Shown: piece by piece, positions 24,995-36,372 of the stretch | Position numbering within the stretch: position 1 is the stretch's first letter | Layout of the letters: the number at the start of each line of letters is the position of its first letter | Origin: Lithobates sylvaticus | Lineage: Eukaryota; Chordata; Amphibia; Anura; Ranidae | DNA length: 64,000 nt | Direction of reading: 5' to 3' | Assembly (NCBI GenBank): GCA_028564925.1 | Contig: CM053031.1 | Coordinates: 99,436,888-99,500,887, forward strand | The notes under the pieces: model-generated | Told to the model about the DNA's origin: nothing | What the model saw: only the letters and a program-made list of their open reading frames with translations | Database searches by the model: none | Program-made: the position numbers and the translations under genes

Positions 24995-26217
24995 CTGCTT
25001 GCCGAAAGTATACTGCATATATAAGGCAGAAAGGCGGCTCTCCCGTGCAAAATCACATACCTGTACGTGATTCTGCACTTCCAGGTCTGGAGTGCCGCTG
25101 TTGACCCGCTCTCGCTGTGATTGGACACAGCGGGAGCCAATCAGTGGGTCCAGGTGGACGTGATGCCCGCCGGGACCCACCAATCATTCGGGACACAGGC
25201 AGAACGACGGTTTGTAAACAAGGCATATCACCATTCTGTGAGAACGGAAGGTTGTGATCCTACAAAGCAGGAACCCAGATCTCTGCCTTCCCATAGTACA
25301 AGCACCCCCCACACAGTTAGCAAGCACTCCCTAGGCAAACATTTAACCCTTTGATCGCCCCTGATGTTAACCCCTTAACTGCCAGTGTCATTAGTACAAT
25401 GGCAGTGCATATTTTTAGCGCTGATCATTGTATTCGTTTCACTGGTCCCCAAAAAGTGTCCAATTTGTCTGCTGCAATGTCGCAGTCCCGCTTTAAGTCA
25501 CTGATCACTGACATTACTAGTAAAAAAAAATCGGTAAATCTATCCCATAGTTTGTAGACGCTATAACTTTTGCGTAAACCAATCAATATACGCTTATTGT
25601 GTTTTTTTTTTTTTTTTTTTTACCAATAACATATAGCAGAATACATATTGGCCTAAATTAGGAATGAAAGAAGAAATGAAAAGAAATTAAGAAATTCGAT
25701 TTTTTCCATTTTGTTATAGGATATGTTTTATAGCAGAAAGTAAGAAATATTGTTTTTTTTTTTTCAAAATTATCAGAATGTTTTTTTTTTATAGCGCACA
25801 AAATAAAAAACACAAAGGTAATCAAATACCACCAAAAGAAAGCTAAAAAAAAAGAAATTTGTAGGAGAAAAAGGACACACATTTTATTTGGGTACAGCAT
25901 CGCACGACCACGCAATCGTCAGTTAAAGCGGAAGTAAACCCATCGATTTAACAGTCTAAAAAAAAAAAGGCATGCCGTGAATGCTAACTGCACATTGGCT
26001 GTGCTCTCAACCAAACAGTCAAACCATCCAATGGCTGGTGTCATAACGGATCACATGTGCAGCACTGTGGCAGTTGAAGATTAAACAGAGGCAAAGATGG
26101 CAGCTTCCTTGGCTGAAAACGATAGGGGGGTTTACTTCCACTTTAAAATAAGAAGTGGCGTATCGCAAAAAATGGCCTGGTCGTGAAGGAGGGGTAAACT
26201 TTCAGGAGGACAAGTGG
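24995..26217. mobile_element. TTAA element with CCACTTG ends, copy 1
   Basis: It is flanked by TTAA (24991-24994 and 26218-26221). The ends are CTGCTTGCCGAAAG and CCACTTGTCCTCCTG (right end read inward). The interior from 25320 onward is clearly homologous to 59200-59858: CTATAACTTTTGCGTAAACC, ATCAATATACGCTTAT and GGTAATCAAATACCACCAAA all have close counterparts there. A second TTAA MITE (25927-26142) is inserted inside. No transposase is seen. Confidence 0.75.
25927..26142. mobile_element. TTAA-flanked MITE nested at third level
   Basis: The ends AGCGGAAGTAAACCC and AGTGGAAGTAAACCC (right end read inward) are nearly perfect inverted repeats flanked by TTAA (25923-25926 and 26143-26146). The homologous element at 59779 has an uninterrupted TTAA-containing site here, which supports a clean insertion. 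Confidence 0.85.
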
Positions 26218-26534
26218 TTAAACAAGCTGAAGCTAATTGGTTACTATGCACAGCTGTACCTGATTCTGTGTGCACCAGTTTTAGAAGATCTCCCCCATTG
26301 TCTAGCTAACTTTATTGTTTTTTTACAAATCAGCCACATTACATCTAATGTATGAAAATGTGTGCATTCAAATAACAATGTGTTAGTTCAAGGTGGGTAT
26401 AGTTAGTTCATGTGTGGGTTCAGTTCAAGGTGGATTTGCAGAACAGTTTGGGTGCCAAATCTGAAATCCTCTGAAGTCAATGGGAGTTGAATGCTAAAAA
26501 ACAGTAAAAGGATAAGCTAATAGGTACAACAAAA

Positions 26535-27005
26535 AGACAATTGTGTCTTGCCTACAGTCAAGCATGATGGTGGGAGTGTCATGGTCTGGGGCTGCATAAA
26601 TGCTGCCGACACTGGGGAGCTACAGTTTATTGAGGGAACCATGAATGCCAACATGTACTGTGACATACTGACACAGAGCATGATCCCCTCCCTTCAGAGA
26701 CTGGGCCACTGGGCAGTATTCCACCATGAGGGTTGAGGCAGTGCTGGAAAATAATGGTGGCCACAAAAAAAAAATTGACACTTTGGGCCCAATTTGGACA
26801 ATTTCACTTAGGGGTGTACTCACTTTTGTTGCCAGCGGTTTAGACATTAATGGCTGTGTGTTGAGTTTTTTTGAGGGGACAGAAAATGTACACTGTTATA
26901 CAAGCTGTATACTCACTACTTTACATTGTAGCAAAGTGTAATTTCTTCAGTGTTGCCACGTGAAAAGATATAATAAAATATTTACCATTTTTGTGAGATA
27001 CTGTA
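26535..27005 (+). mobile_element. Tc1-like element, 3' half only
   Basis: A plus-strand transposase fragment is readable near 26548-26736: GGGSVMVWGCINAADTGELQ, then MNANMYCDILTQSMIPSL. It is followed by the family's 3' region and a terminal repeat ending in TTGTGAGATACTGTA. It belongs to the same family as the larger copy at 45361-46777, whose opposite-strand reading has the same motif. The 5' half is absent, so it is truncated. It abuts the end of another TTAA-type element (27006-27074, ending CATGTGGTTAA). Confidence 0.8.
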
Positions 27006-27074
27006 TATATACGTGGTCCTGCACACACCTGCTATAGCAGTACAACTGATATAGGGCGGTCAGCATGTGGTTAA

Positions 27075-27403
27075 AGGAGAGGTATGGCCAAAGCTCTTTT
27101 GGTCATACTTCCTCTGTGGGTCACAGGAGTGCACTAAGTTCTGCCGACAGATATCTGACCTTCAGCTGGCTCAGGCTCTCAGCATGCCGTGGCTCCAGTC
27201 CCCTCCACAGCCCAGCATTCCAGTGAGTGCTGGAGGGGCAGAGAACAGGGCATGGGGCGGACTTGAGAACTGAGTTATTAGCGGGCTTTGATCGATCATT
27301 TTCTGGTGTAGAGTCGGCGGTGGACAGCTGCACCATTAGATCAATGCTGCAGCCATCTAGATGAGTATATGTGTTTATTTTTTTACAATCCCATACTTCT
27401 TTT
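27075..27403. mobile_element. TTAA-flanked MITE
   Basis: Flanking TTAA lies at 27071-27074 and 27404-27407. The ends AGGAGAGGTATGGCC and AAAAAGAAGTATGGG (right end read inward) are related inverted repeats. It is non-coding, with a GC-richer middle. Confidence 0.65.
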
Positions 27404-27407
27404 TTAA

Positions 27408-28450
27408 ATTGCCAGTAAATGACAGCTCTCTACCGCTTTACCTCTGTTTGTAAACGAATGGTCGGGCATTTATACCAGACGCTATCCTAAATGAGGTGCT
27501 GATATTAATGTTACTAGGGAGCCCCCCCCCCCATAAAAATGTGGTGTAGGGTTCATCCTTTAAATACATACCAAATCTTATTCTTGATTAAAGTCTGGTA
27601 TGAATGTCAGGGGGGATCCCACGCAAACCTCTCCCCGCCCCCCAAAAAATCCATATCTGACCTTTATCCAAGCATGCAGCCTGGCAGGCCAGAAAAGGAA
27701 GGGGAAAATGTACTCCCCTCTTCCCTTAACCAAACTCACCCTCAAAATTGAGATGAGCACCTTTCCAGGGATCAACATCTTGGAAAAGCACCTTGTCCCC
27801 ATGTTCATGAGGACACAGAATACGGTCTCTTTCCCACAACCCAGCCCCAGTAGTTGTGGTGGTTGGCTTGTTGGAATCTGGAAGCCCCCCTTGAAAAATA
27901 AGGGGACACCCAGATACCACCCTCCCTGCTATGTGAATGAGTAATGGGTACACAGTACACCTACTCCTTCTCACAAACAAGCAAACAGTAATTAAAAAAG
28001 CTTACACAGTTTCTGACAAAAAATGTATCTCACTGTATACATCCATTGTCAATCGCATTGTCCAGCGATGCAGATCCATATTAATCACAATGAATGTTGC
28101 TCAACACCTTTTGCTGACCAACAGACACGCCAGATACCGCTGCTGACTGGGATCAAATTACATCTCACAGGGCCCCAGGCAGGACCAAAACAACATCAGT
28201 TAATGAAATTATGCATGGATTAAAAAATCTATCATTATATTTTAATGTGGCTATTGAATTTGACTTGGTGTCATCCTCCTGTCAATCCTTGCACAGCAGT
28301 CTGGGAGAGGCGCTCGTATGGCCAAGCAACACGTGGGCGAAAAGTTATGTCATCAATCAACTGCTTTCAATGTCCAATCACTGGTTGAGGACAGGGAGGC
28401 GTCAAGGCTGTATTGCATTACTGCAGAAGAGAAAAGTCAGGTCATAAGCG
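27408..28450. repeat. unclassified frog-type interspersed repeat
   Basis: Phrases such as GGGGGGATCCCACGC and AAAAATCCATA around 27610-27655 resemble a block at 58981-59040 (GGGGAATCCCATGCC, CCCCCAAAATCCATACC). The two are probably copies of one repeat. Ends and class were not determined and no gene is supported. Confidence 0.4.
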
Positions 28451-28459
28451 TGGCCACAC

Positions 28460-28641
28460 TGTGGGGTTAATTTACTAAAACCGAGAGTGCAAAATCTGGT
28501 GCAGCTCTGCATAGAAACCAATTTGCTTCCATTTTTTTTTTTGTCAAAGCTTAATTGAAGAAGATGAAGTTAGAAGCTGATTGGCTACCATATAGAGCTG
28601 CACCGGATTTTGCACTCTCCAGTTTTAGTAAATCAACCCCT
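28460..28641. mobile_element. palindromic MITE, GGGGTTAATTTACTAAA family
   Basis: The left end GGGGTTAATTTACTAAAACC and the right end (read inward GGGGTTGATTTACTAAAACT) are about 50-bp inverted repeats. They continue through GAGAGTGCAAAATC and GTGCAGCTCT. The middle carries GTCAAAGCTTAATTGAAGAA. Other copies are at 60750-60890 and, split, at 24946-26299. Confidence 0.8.
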
Positions 28642-29760
28642 TTGTGTCAGGGCTGTGTAAACCTCAAGACTGGCTGGAGAGACTTGCAAATCCTTTGGCA
28701 GGTAAAAGAGCTCCATATATGAATTTACACTGTGTATTTAGCGCTTTTACTGGTGTTCATCTACGTAAAACTGCAGGTTAAATAAGTTTGCCCACAGCAC
28801 CAAGATGACCATCTTCCAAGATTATTCTACAAACTGAATGTCAGTATGAAACTCATGATGTCAACTCTTCAGTTCCACCCATAAGAACAAGATGGGCTAA
28901 TACTTTTCTTGAAATGCCTTTGTGTATGTATTATGTTCCAGCTCAATGTACAATGAAAGAAAGATCAGTTATGGTCTGAAACACATCCAATTTGGCAGCT
29001 GTGCAATCTCCTGTCACAAAATCTGACCTCACAAACACATTGGAATAGTGTCACAAATACAGAATAAACAGTCTGAAAGAGGAGTAGCTCGAAAGAAAAG
29101 GGACGGATGAGAGGCTGATGGGTGCATTTTGTTACATCAGCTCTTCATCCTCCTGCACAAAGCTGCAATCAAGGCGCATTCTGTGCTTCCCAAAGAGCAT
29201 CATTGAGGGTACAAAAAAAAAAAATATTCCTTCTAGTTCATGCCTTGAAAGTAACATACTGAAAACTAGAAATTCTTTTACTTTTTTGTGGCTGAATAGC
29301 AAGCTGATGATAATTTCTTTCTCTTTCCTGTGCAAATGCTTCATGGCACTGCCATCTGTAATTGAGCTCCTTGTCTGTTTTTTTTTTTTGAGCTTTGAAT
29401 GGAGCTGATGAGTATACTAGAGTACGGCGCGGCTCTGACCACGCAGGAAGCACTCAGCTCTCTCCTGCCCAGCTGTGTTGAGATTACACACATGCCAAGC
29501 TGCATGTTAGGGCAGCAGTTTCACCCATACTAGATGTCAATAGCTCCCATTAAGTTTGTTTTTGAAAATATAAGTGGTTGCAGACACTGAGAATAATATA
29601 AGCAAACCAGTGGAATTCAGTTTATTTCATAATCACAAACCAGCTACGTATCTTTTTTGTAGAAGATTTGTTTAATTAATCATAGTAGACCTACACAGTC
29701 TTCAAATATAAACTGTCCCTAAAACTAAGGACAATTTTGCCTTTAGGTAAAATCCATGTT
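28642..29760. other. intron 25 sequence, possible conserved island
   Basis: No mobile element was recognised. The part at 29118-29480 has balanced composition and little repetition and is a candidate conserved non-coding stretch; this is only an impression. Open stretches on both strands there lack homology. Confidence 0.3.
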
Positions 29761-29767
29761 CCTTTAA

Positions 29768-30375
29768 AGCATGAATAACAGAACAGTGCTTGTGCTGTGT
29801 ATTTTGGGCCTTTGTATCATCTAAAATACCTGGTTGATCCTGCCTGGTGCTGCCCTCCCCTCTGTAAACTGACCACGTTTATCGTGGCTGCTGATCCCTG
29901 ATACTGTGGTCAGTTTACCTGCCTACTTCATCCTGTTGTCTCTCCTTGCTCCCTCTTTCCCCCCTCCCTCCCACTCCATCCCCGCCTGTTAGCTAATGTC
30001 AGTGCCCGCCCCTCCCCTCCTGCTGCTATCATAACTGTGTGATATTGCTACAATCCCCTTTGTTACATTAAATGATGTGCCCAGTGTATGTGTTTTTTAA
30101 AAATATATTGGTGTATACCTTATTTCAAAGCAGCGTTTATGTGACCGCCCACTGCTCTCCACCTCTCCTCCTGGCTGATGTCAGCGGGGGATTCTCAGCC
30201 CCTCCCCCTGTAGTTATCAGATCAGGGGAGGAGAGTGGTGATCAGTTACGTGAGCGCCGAGCAGCGCTATGAAATAAGGTTTACAGCGGCATATTTAAAA
30301 AAAACACATACACCGTGCACATCATTTAATGTAACACAATGGATTGTAGCAATACAAAGTGGCTTTACAAGCACT
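29768..30375. mobile_element. TTAA-flanked element with long inverted repeat
   Basis: TTAA is present at 29764-29767 and 30376-30379. The right end (read inward AGTGCTTGTAAAGCC) resembles the family A end; the left end is diverged. Inside, about 30042-30105 and 30295-30358 are long inverted repeats (GTTACATTAAATGATGTGC and its complement). Limits are moderately sure, class less so. Confidence 0.55.
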
Positions 30376-30379
30376 TTAA

Positions 30380-31117
30380 TGTCTTGAAAAAAAATCAAAT
30401 TTGTACTGTAAATCTTTACACATTTAGACCTGAATTTTCATTCAAAAAATGTACGGTATGTAATTCATGTTTAGTAGTCTTTTAAGTATTATTTTACTGA
30501 ATACTGCATTGGCATTTACATATATGCTACAACAGAAGCATACTGCTGATGATATCTTAACATATGCAGCCAGCAATAGTCCTTAACTATACAAGATGTT
30601 CAATAGCCCAGATGTTTAATAGGCCAAAATAATGTTGTCTGGAAAGCTTCAGCACCTTGGTTAGCTCCAACAGAAAGAAAAAAAAAAACAGAGTTGAGAG
30701 TCCAACACCAGATGCCAAGTGCATACAGGGTAATAACAGCTTGAATTTAATTATCTGCTCTGCTATTAGTGTACAGTTGTATTTGGAAAACTGGACGTTT
30801 GGGTAAAACACAAAATCATCACAGACATTTTGTTTAAAAAATCACTTATTGTATGGTATACAGCAGACTTTTTTCACTTTAATTTGCTATAATGCTGTAT
30901 TTGCAACTCTACAGAGGTATACATAAAAGATAAAAGATGCAGAAAACCCAGTTATATATGATACGTTCTTGAATGTGTGAAACATTTTGATAATCTTGAT
31001 GGAGCAAGTAACACATTTTAAAGTGGCCAAATGGGCTGAAGAATGCCAATAGAAAATAGTGTATTTATAACCCCATATACTATGCTTCCCTCTATTATTA
31101 AGTTAAAACATATGATT
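30380..31117. other. intron 25 sequence near exon 25, nothing recognised
   Basis: AT-rich intronic DNA immediately downstream of exon 25 in gene orientation. No element or exon was seen. Confidence 0.4.
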
Positions 31118-31183
31118 TTACATTTCATGCTGTTTGATCAATAACATAAAATGACCCACAAGCTTTACAGTGCAATCACTTAC

Positions 31184-31354
31184 CCTGTTGGAGTCAATAC
31201 GTGCTCTGGAGGTATAAAGGGGAGGTGGGATATTGAAGGCTTGGGGGACAAGATACTCCTCGGCATCTATCATATCTTTTAGATCTTCATCGTCCAGAAG
31301 ATTTTGGAAGAACTTGCTGTGATTGGGACTGGGGAGTTTCATTCGATCATCACC
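31184..31354 (-). CDS. ERBB4: ERBB4 coding exon 25: juxta-kinase C-terminal segment
   Basis: This exon encodes 57 residues, [20 protein letters not shown] through [20 protein letters not shown] to [17 protein letters not shown]. It covers the segment just after the kinase domain, including the acidic stretch and the EEYLVPQ tyrosine site. The acceptor is TTTTAAG|GGT with AG at 31356-31355; the donor is AACAGG|GTAAGTG at 31184/31183. Both ends are phase 0, so it can join either the 48-bp CYT-1 exon or the following exon directly. Relative to human ERBB4 as recalled, substitutions fall at the Asp of PNDSKFF (His here), in the DEEDLEDMMDAEEY block and at PPIYTSR (PPLYTSR). A GATA tetranucleotide microsatellite lies within about 100 bp upstream of the acceptor. 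Confidence 0.97.
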
Positions 31355-31398
31355 CTTAAAAGGACAGAATATTCTCAATACATTGTACTAATACATTG

Positions 31399-31401
<3 letters not shown>

Positions 31402-31456
<55 letters not shown>
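31402..31456. repeat. TCTA tetranucleotide microsatellite
   Basis: About 13 to 14 uninterrupted TATC units. In ERBB4 sense orientation it is a GATA repeat lying roughly 46 to 101 bp upstream of the exon 25 acceptor, just beyond the likely branch-point and pyrimidine-tract zone. Confidence 0.95.
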
Positions 31457-31458
<2 letters not shown>

Positions 31459-32197
31459 CTTCTTATCTTTTGTATACAGTATATGTGTATCATACTAAGG
31501 ATAGGACTTTTTCAAAGTATCCCAATATTCGAAAAAATAAATAAAAGCTTTCAGTTAGGCACAAATAAGAGGTTATACAAAATCCACCTGAATGCACCAC
31601 AGAACAGAATTAAGTAGCCCAAGGAATTAAGATAGACCTTCTACTGCTGTATAATTTGATTTGTTCCAGGGGCATATTGACGGAATCCAAAGACCTATGC
31701 GTCGAACGAGGCTATCCACATTACTGCTTCTCCTTTGCTTTATCTATATCTTTTCTCTCTAGCTCTGTACAAGAATCAATTTCTGGACCACGTTTGACAG
31801 GGTCTGGTGATTCCTTGTGTGAATTTTTTGGACTGTTACAGTTTGACATGGTATAAAAAGAAGCAGCTGAGCAGTTTCACCTTGAAACTTTGCACAGCTC
31901 ACAGGAAAGGCCTTTAGAGCCTCATTAGCAGTCCTCTTCAGCCCCCACATGATCCTTTGTGGTTTAAAGGGAATCGTTCATCAATATTTAAGAAATACAG
32001 CCATAGGCAGTGCAGAGGGCTTGTCTATTTGATGGTGAATAAAACGCTCTATCATTTTTATTTAAATTATACTAATGGTATCTGCAGTTCATATCTAATA
32101 GTCCTCATCTATCTCAGTCAATACTTACAGTATCCTCCAACTTGAAAACAATGATGGGTAGGGGTGTGGAGTGTGTTATGGAAGGCTGTTTAATTAC

Positions 32198-33118
32198 TAG
32201 ACATGTGCAATTAGTTAGTTTTTTTTCGTTTTTCGTTTTTTTTTCGTTTTTTTCGTTCGCTCGTTTTCGTACGAATGAACGAATCGTTCGAAACGAACGA
32301 ATCCAAATAACGAATCGTTCGAATCGTACGAATCCGATTAACGAATCGCTCGAATCGAACGAATCCGAAAAGCAACGAAAATCCGAAAAACCAAACAACG
32401 AAAATCCAAAAAAATAAAAAAGGAACAACGAAAATTAACGAAAAAATTCGTACATTCGTAACTTTTTTTTGTTGAATTGGTAATTTTCCGTGTCCCTTAC
32501 AATGGTGCTGCTTAACGTGCTTCAAATGGATTGAACAAAAAAATTCGTACATTCGTAACTTTTTTTTTTGATTCGTAACTTTTTTTTTTCCGATTCGTAA
32601 CTTTTTTTTTTGATTCGTAACTTTTTTTTTTTTTCGATTCTTAATGAATGGATTGAACAAAAAAATTCGTACATTCGTAATTTTTTTTTCAATTCGTAAC
32701 TTTTTTTTTCAATTCGTAACTTTTTTTTTCGATTCGTAAATTATTAAAATGTAATAATAGCATACACATTACATAAAATTATGAATTATGCTCCGATTAC
32801 GAATCTACGAATGTTACGAATGTACGAATAACTACGAATGCGTCCGAATTTCGAATAAACGAATGAACGAAAATTAAACTAACGAAAAAACGAATCAACG
32901 AAAGATAACTCTTACAAATGTACGAATCGTTACGAATATGAACAACGACAACTTACGAATGTACGAATCGTTACGAATACGAACAAGGACGACTTACGAA
33001 TGTACGAATCGTTACGAATCAACGGAAACGAAAAAAACGAAACGAAAAAAAACAAATATTTTTTGGAAACGAAAAAAAACTAAACGAAAATAAACACATT
33101 TTTTTGTGCACATGTCTA
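32198..33118. mobile_element. hAT-like MITE, TAGACATG family copy 2
   Basis: The inverted termini TAGACATGTGCAATTAG and TAGACATGTGCACAAAA (right end read inward) are flanked by a perfect 8-bp duplication, TTAATTAC (32190-32197 and 33119-33126). The interior is dense in CGAACGAAT, ATTCGTACATTCGTAAC and poly-T/TTCG repeats. Long open readings rich in Lys, Phe and Arg arise from this composition and are not genes. Copy 1 is at 21862-22419. Confidence 0.88.
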
Positions 33119-33126
33119 TTAATTAC

Positions 33127-34070
33127 AGCTTGATATTTAGGTGCTTGATACTGTATGAACAGGTTGTAAAATTCTTGTGACTGCTGATCAACAACTCCAC
33201 AGAAAATGGAGAATGTAGTGAAGAAAATGTCATGTGTGTACCAGCGGCCTAAGTCTAGCTCAAAGTCTTTAATTAGCATTGATGAGAATTATAAGGTCTG
33301 GGGTTTGCCTTCTGTGTCCTTACAGTGGTGATTTCATGGCAATTGATTTCCTGGTGATCAAAGAGGAAGTGAGAATATCTCTATATTGGGAACAGAGACA
33401 GCAATAAAAACCTTACCTAGATTTGCACCCTTACCCACTTTCCATTACTGTCTTTGCCCCAAGTGATGAGACTTTGCACCTTTCCCATCGAGGTGACCAC
33501 ACAGGAAATGTAGGGACATCTCTGCAATAGCTAGAGAAACTGCAAAATCACCAGGAAGATTCTAGACCTTCCCCTTCCTCTATTTGTTCAAAGCTTACAA
33601 TAATGGTTGATGATAACCTTGAGACAGTTAATATATATATATATATACATACATTTTTTTAACCACTCATCAGTAATCTGTCTATTTATAATTAAGCTAA
33701 GCCCCAAGCTACAGTTTCGATAAGGTGACTGCCCTGTTCAAATCCAGCTAGGATTATTATTTAATAACTTGCAAAAATGTTCCTTAATTTTGCTAGTATG
33801 ACCCCTGCAAAAACCACATGAGCAACATAACTGGGAACCATTCTTCTATGTATAAATTTGTATCAAATATATCTATGTGCTTAGACCAATTTCACCTACT
33901 GCAGGTACAACTCTAAAGCTGGCCATACACTATATAATCTAATTGCACAATCAGGTTTGCCAAAACTATATAATGAGAAGACAAATCAAGGCAATTCATT
34001 CAAATTGCACCAAATAGTTGATGGTAGATCTAAAAGAGATTGTACAATTTGATTAAGTAGTTTATGAGCA
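33127..34070. other. intron 24 sequence with a possible MITE fragment
   Basis: Mostly unrecognised. At 33914 the phrase AGCTGGCCATACACTATA looks like one end of a frog MITE (fragment about 33914-34060) without a clear partner end. A short TA run is at 33631-33648. Confidence 0.35.
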
Positions 34071-34073
34071 GAC

Positions 34074-34410
34074 TTTAGGTCCTTACACCCGGCGTTCCGC
34101 TGATCCCCGCTGAGCAGGCGGATCACAGGTCCGTCTCTGCTCACTACGCTGAGACGAATCTGTCAGAGCCCCACTCTCCTGTCCATTTTCATTCGATCCC
34201 ATTTGATCCAATCCACCAGACGGATGGAAAATAGGGTCTCCATCAGTCTGGATTTCCCAGGCAGGATCGGATTGAATAGCAGCGGGTGTCAGCGGACATG
34301 TCACCACTGACATCCGTTGCCCCATAAGAGTGAATGGAGGCTCCAATCAGGTCCGCCTGAAAAACTGACAGGCGGACCTGATCGGAAAGCCTGTGTGAAA
34401 GGGGCCTAAA
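34074..34410. mobile_element. MITE with TTTAGG..CC / CACAC ends
   Basis: The left end TTTAGGTCCTTACACCCGG and the right end (read inward TTTAGGCCCCTTTCACACAGG) are inverted repeats. The interior holds paired GGTCCGCCT/AGGCGGACC blocks. It looks PIF/Harbinger-type by its ends, but the target duplication is ambiguous. Confidence 0.6.
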
Positions 34411-35850
34411 GGGAGATGGAGAATTACAAAACAAGCAAGTAGACAGAACTTTTTTTTTTTTTTTTATTTCAATTATTTTACTGCATATTGAAGGTAATTT
34501 ACTAGTTTCTCTGTGTGCTGACCTTTATTAATTATCCCAAACAAGTAGCTTGCAGATTACTAAATATTGCATGGATTTTGCTATCTGTTTAACTGAACTT
34601 GACCACCACACTCTAGGCAAGTAATTTAATATTAAAATCGATATTACTTTCATTTACAGAAATAAACTTTCTTAGACATCAATTTATGATAACACGCATA
34701 TTAAAATATGTTTGCATGAATGACTTTCTCATACATTGGCTAAATACTGACAATTAATGGGCCATTTAAAACTGAGCCCTTCACAAGTATGCTTACTTAA
34801 GTACAGCTCCCAGGTTTTCTACTTTCTTTAATGGAACATTTAAAGAATGATGGTTAACATAATCTTAAAAGAAACAGAAATGAAAGTTCTAATAACATTT
34901 ATTTAAGTCAGTCATTTAAATTGCAGAGCTCTTCTGTAGGACTTGTTCTCTGTGCCCTTTCATATGCCACATCCACCTGCAGTAGCGCTTGTGATATTAT
35001 GGTAATTACGTTTTCCATAGTAATAGTGAGAGTGTCACATTGCAATCCTCTATGATATCATGGTATTGCATTATCTTCCGCTGTGCACAATGGCTGTAAC
35101 TTAGAATCAATGAGGACAATGGAGACATTCTTGCGCCCGATAATAGCACGGAGTTGACAATAGGAAAGCTGACACAAATGTGCAAGAATAGGTACAATGA
35201 ACCTGGATTATACTGTAGCAACATGAGGATGAAAATGAAATTGGCTGGTAGGCATTGGAGGACACATGTACATTCATGAGGTGCTAATCCAAGGATTCTT
35301 ATAAAATGGTATGTCTATTGTACATATGTTATTTTCTATAAATAGTAGTCTAGTTAAAAAAAAAGACTAATTCATAGTAATTAAAATATATAGTGTTTTT
35401 CCATATTTTTTTATTTTATTTTCTACATTCAGTAGTAAAGAATACATTTCTTTTTAGTTACGTAAATATTGCATACTAATATTTTATGTCTATTTTATAA
35501 GCTAGAAGTTGACAAGTTTGAATCTGATATTTATCTGGTGTTTCAGTAATTTACTGTATATTGCTAGAATTTTGTGTTAATTTTGTTAAGGAAAATATTT
35601 TTGTCATAATTTTCATCAAGTGCATGTTTCCAGTGACTACAACTAAACGAAAATCAATCAGAATTTTCATGAATAGACAAAAACTATGATGAAAATCAAT
35701 TCCAATTTTCGCCAACGAATGAAAACGGAACGAAAATATGAGGGAGGGACGTTTACCCATGTGAAGTTGTGTTTTCCTTGGAGCTTTACCTGTAGAGTCT
35801 GTGAGTATTTCCCCTCAGAGCAAGCATGGTAGCTAATGTAGCATACTAGC
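34411..35850. other. intron 24 sequence, nothing definite
   Basis: AT-rich sequence. A short stretch at 35580-35750 with repeated AACGAAAAT and AATTTTCATGAA motifs may be a degraded element. No exon is supported. Confidence 0.35.
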
Positions 35851-36160
35851 ACTGTGCAGCATTACGGGCCTCCTCAAATGACCATCTAGACCACTGTTCA
35901 GCATTTACAGGCCTCCTCAAATGCCCTTCCAGAGAAGTGTCTGCATAACAGGCCTACTCAGACCATCTGGAGAGTACTGTGTGCATTACAGGCCTCCTTA
36001 GACTGTCCAGAGAGCACTGTGTGCTTTACAGGCCTCCTCAGATGACCACCCAGAGCACTGTGCACATTACAGGCCTCCTCAGATGACCATCCAGAGCACT
36101 GTGCATTACAGACCTTCTCAGACCGTCCAGAGCACTCACTGTGCATTACAGGCCTCCTAA
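35850..36160. repeat. approximately 40-bp minisatellite, about 7 units
   Basis: Tandem units near GCATTACAGGCCTCCTCAGA plus TGACCATCCAGAGCACTGT, with unit lengths varying from about 36 to 45 bases and point differences between units. Confidence 0.85.
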
Positions 36161-36179
36161 CCTTAATACCATAAATAAT

Positions 36180-36356
36180 GACGTTATTTCATTTTTTCTC
36201 CAGGAATATATAATGAGTTTGGTACACTTGATATGTTTTCTAGTTTCTATTGTGAATAAAATATGGGTTTATAAGATTTGTAAATCATTGCATTCTATTT
36301 TTATGTCGATTTTACACAAACTTTAGTCCAAACTTTTTTGAAATTGGGGTTGTATA
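36180..36356. mobile_element. end fragment of a Tc1-type element
   Basis: The terminal phrase AACTTTTTTGAAATTGGGGT is the inverted-repeat end of a Tc1-like family I recognise from fish and frogs. Only this end is present, and it directly adjoins the minisatellite at 35850-36160. Confidence 0.5.
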
Positions 36357-36372
36357 TGGAATTAAAGACTAA

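Larger units (their letters stand above)
24946..26299. mobile_element. palindromic MITE split by a nested TTAA element
   Basis: The left half (24946-24990, GGGGGAGATTTACTAG through CAAAGCTTGA) and the right half (26222-26299, ACAAGCTGAAGC through AGATCTCCCCCA) match the intact MITEs at 28460-28641 and 60750-60890. The interruption is the TTAA element at 24995-26217. The sequence across the join reads like the uninterrupted copies once one TTAA is removed. Confidence 0.7.

Noticed and set aside
32114-32660. Overlapping open readings on both strands rich in Lys, Phe and Arg
   Set aside because: They fall in the CGAA/TTCG-rich interior of the hAT-like MITE; compositional artefact.
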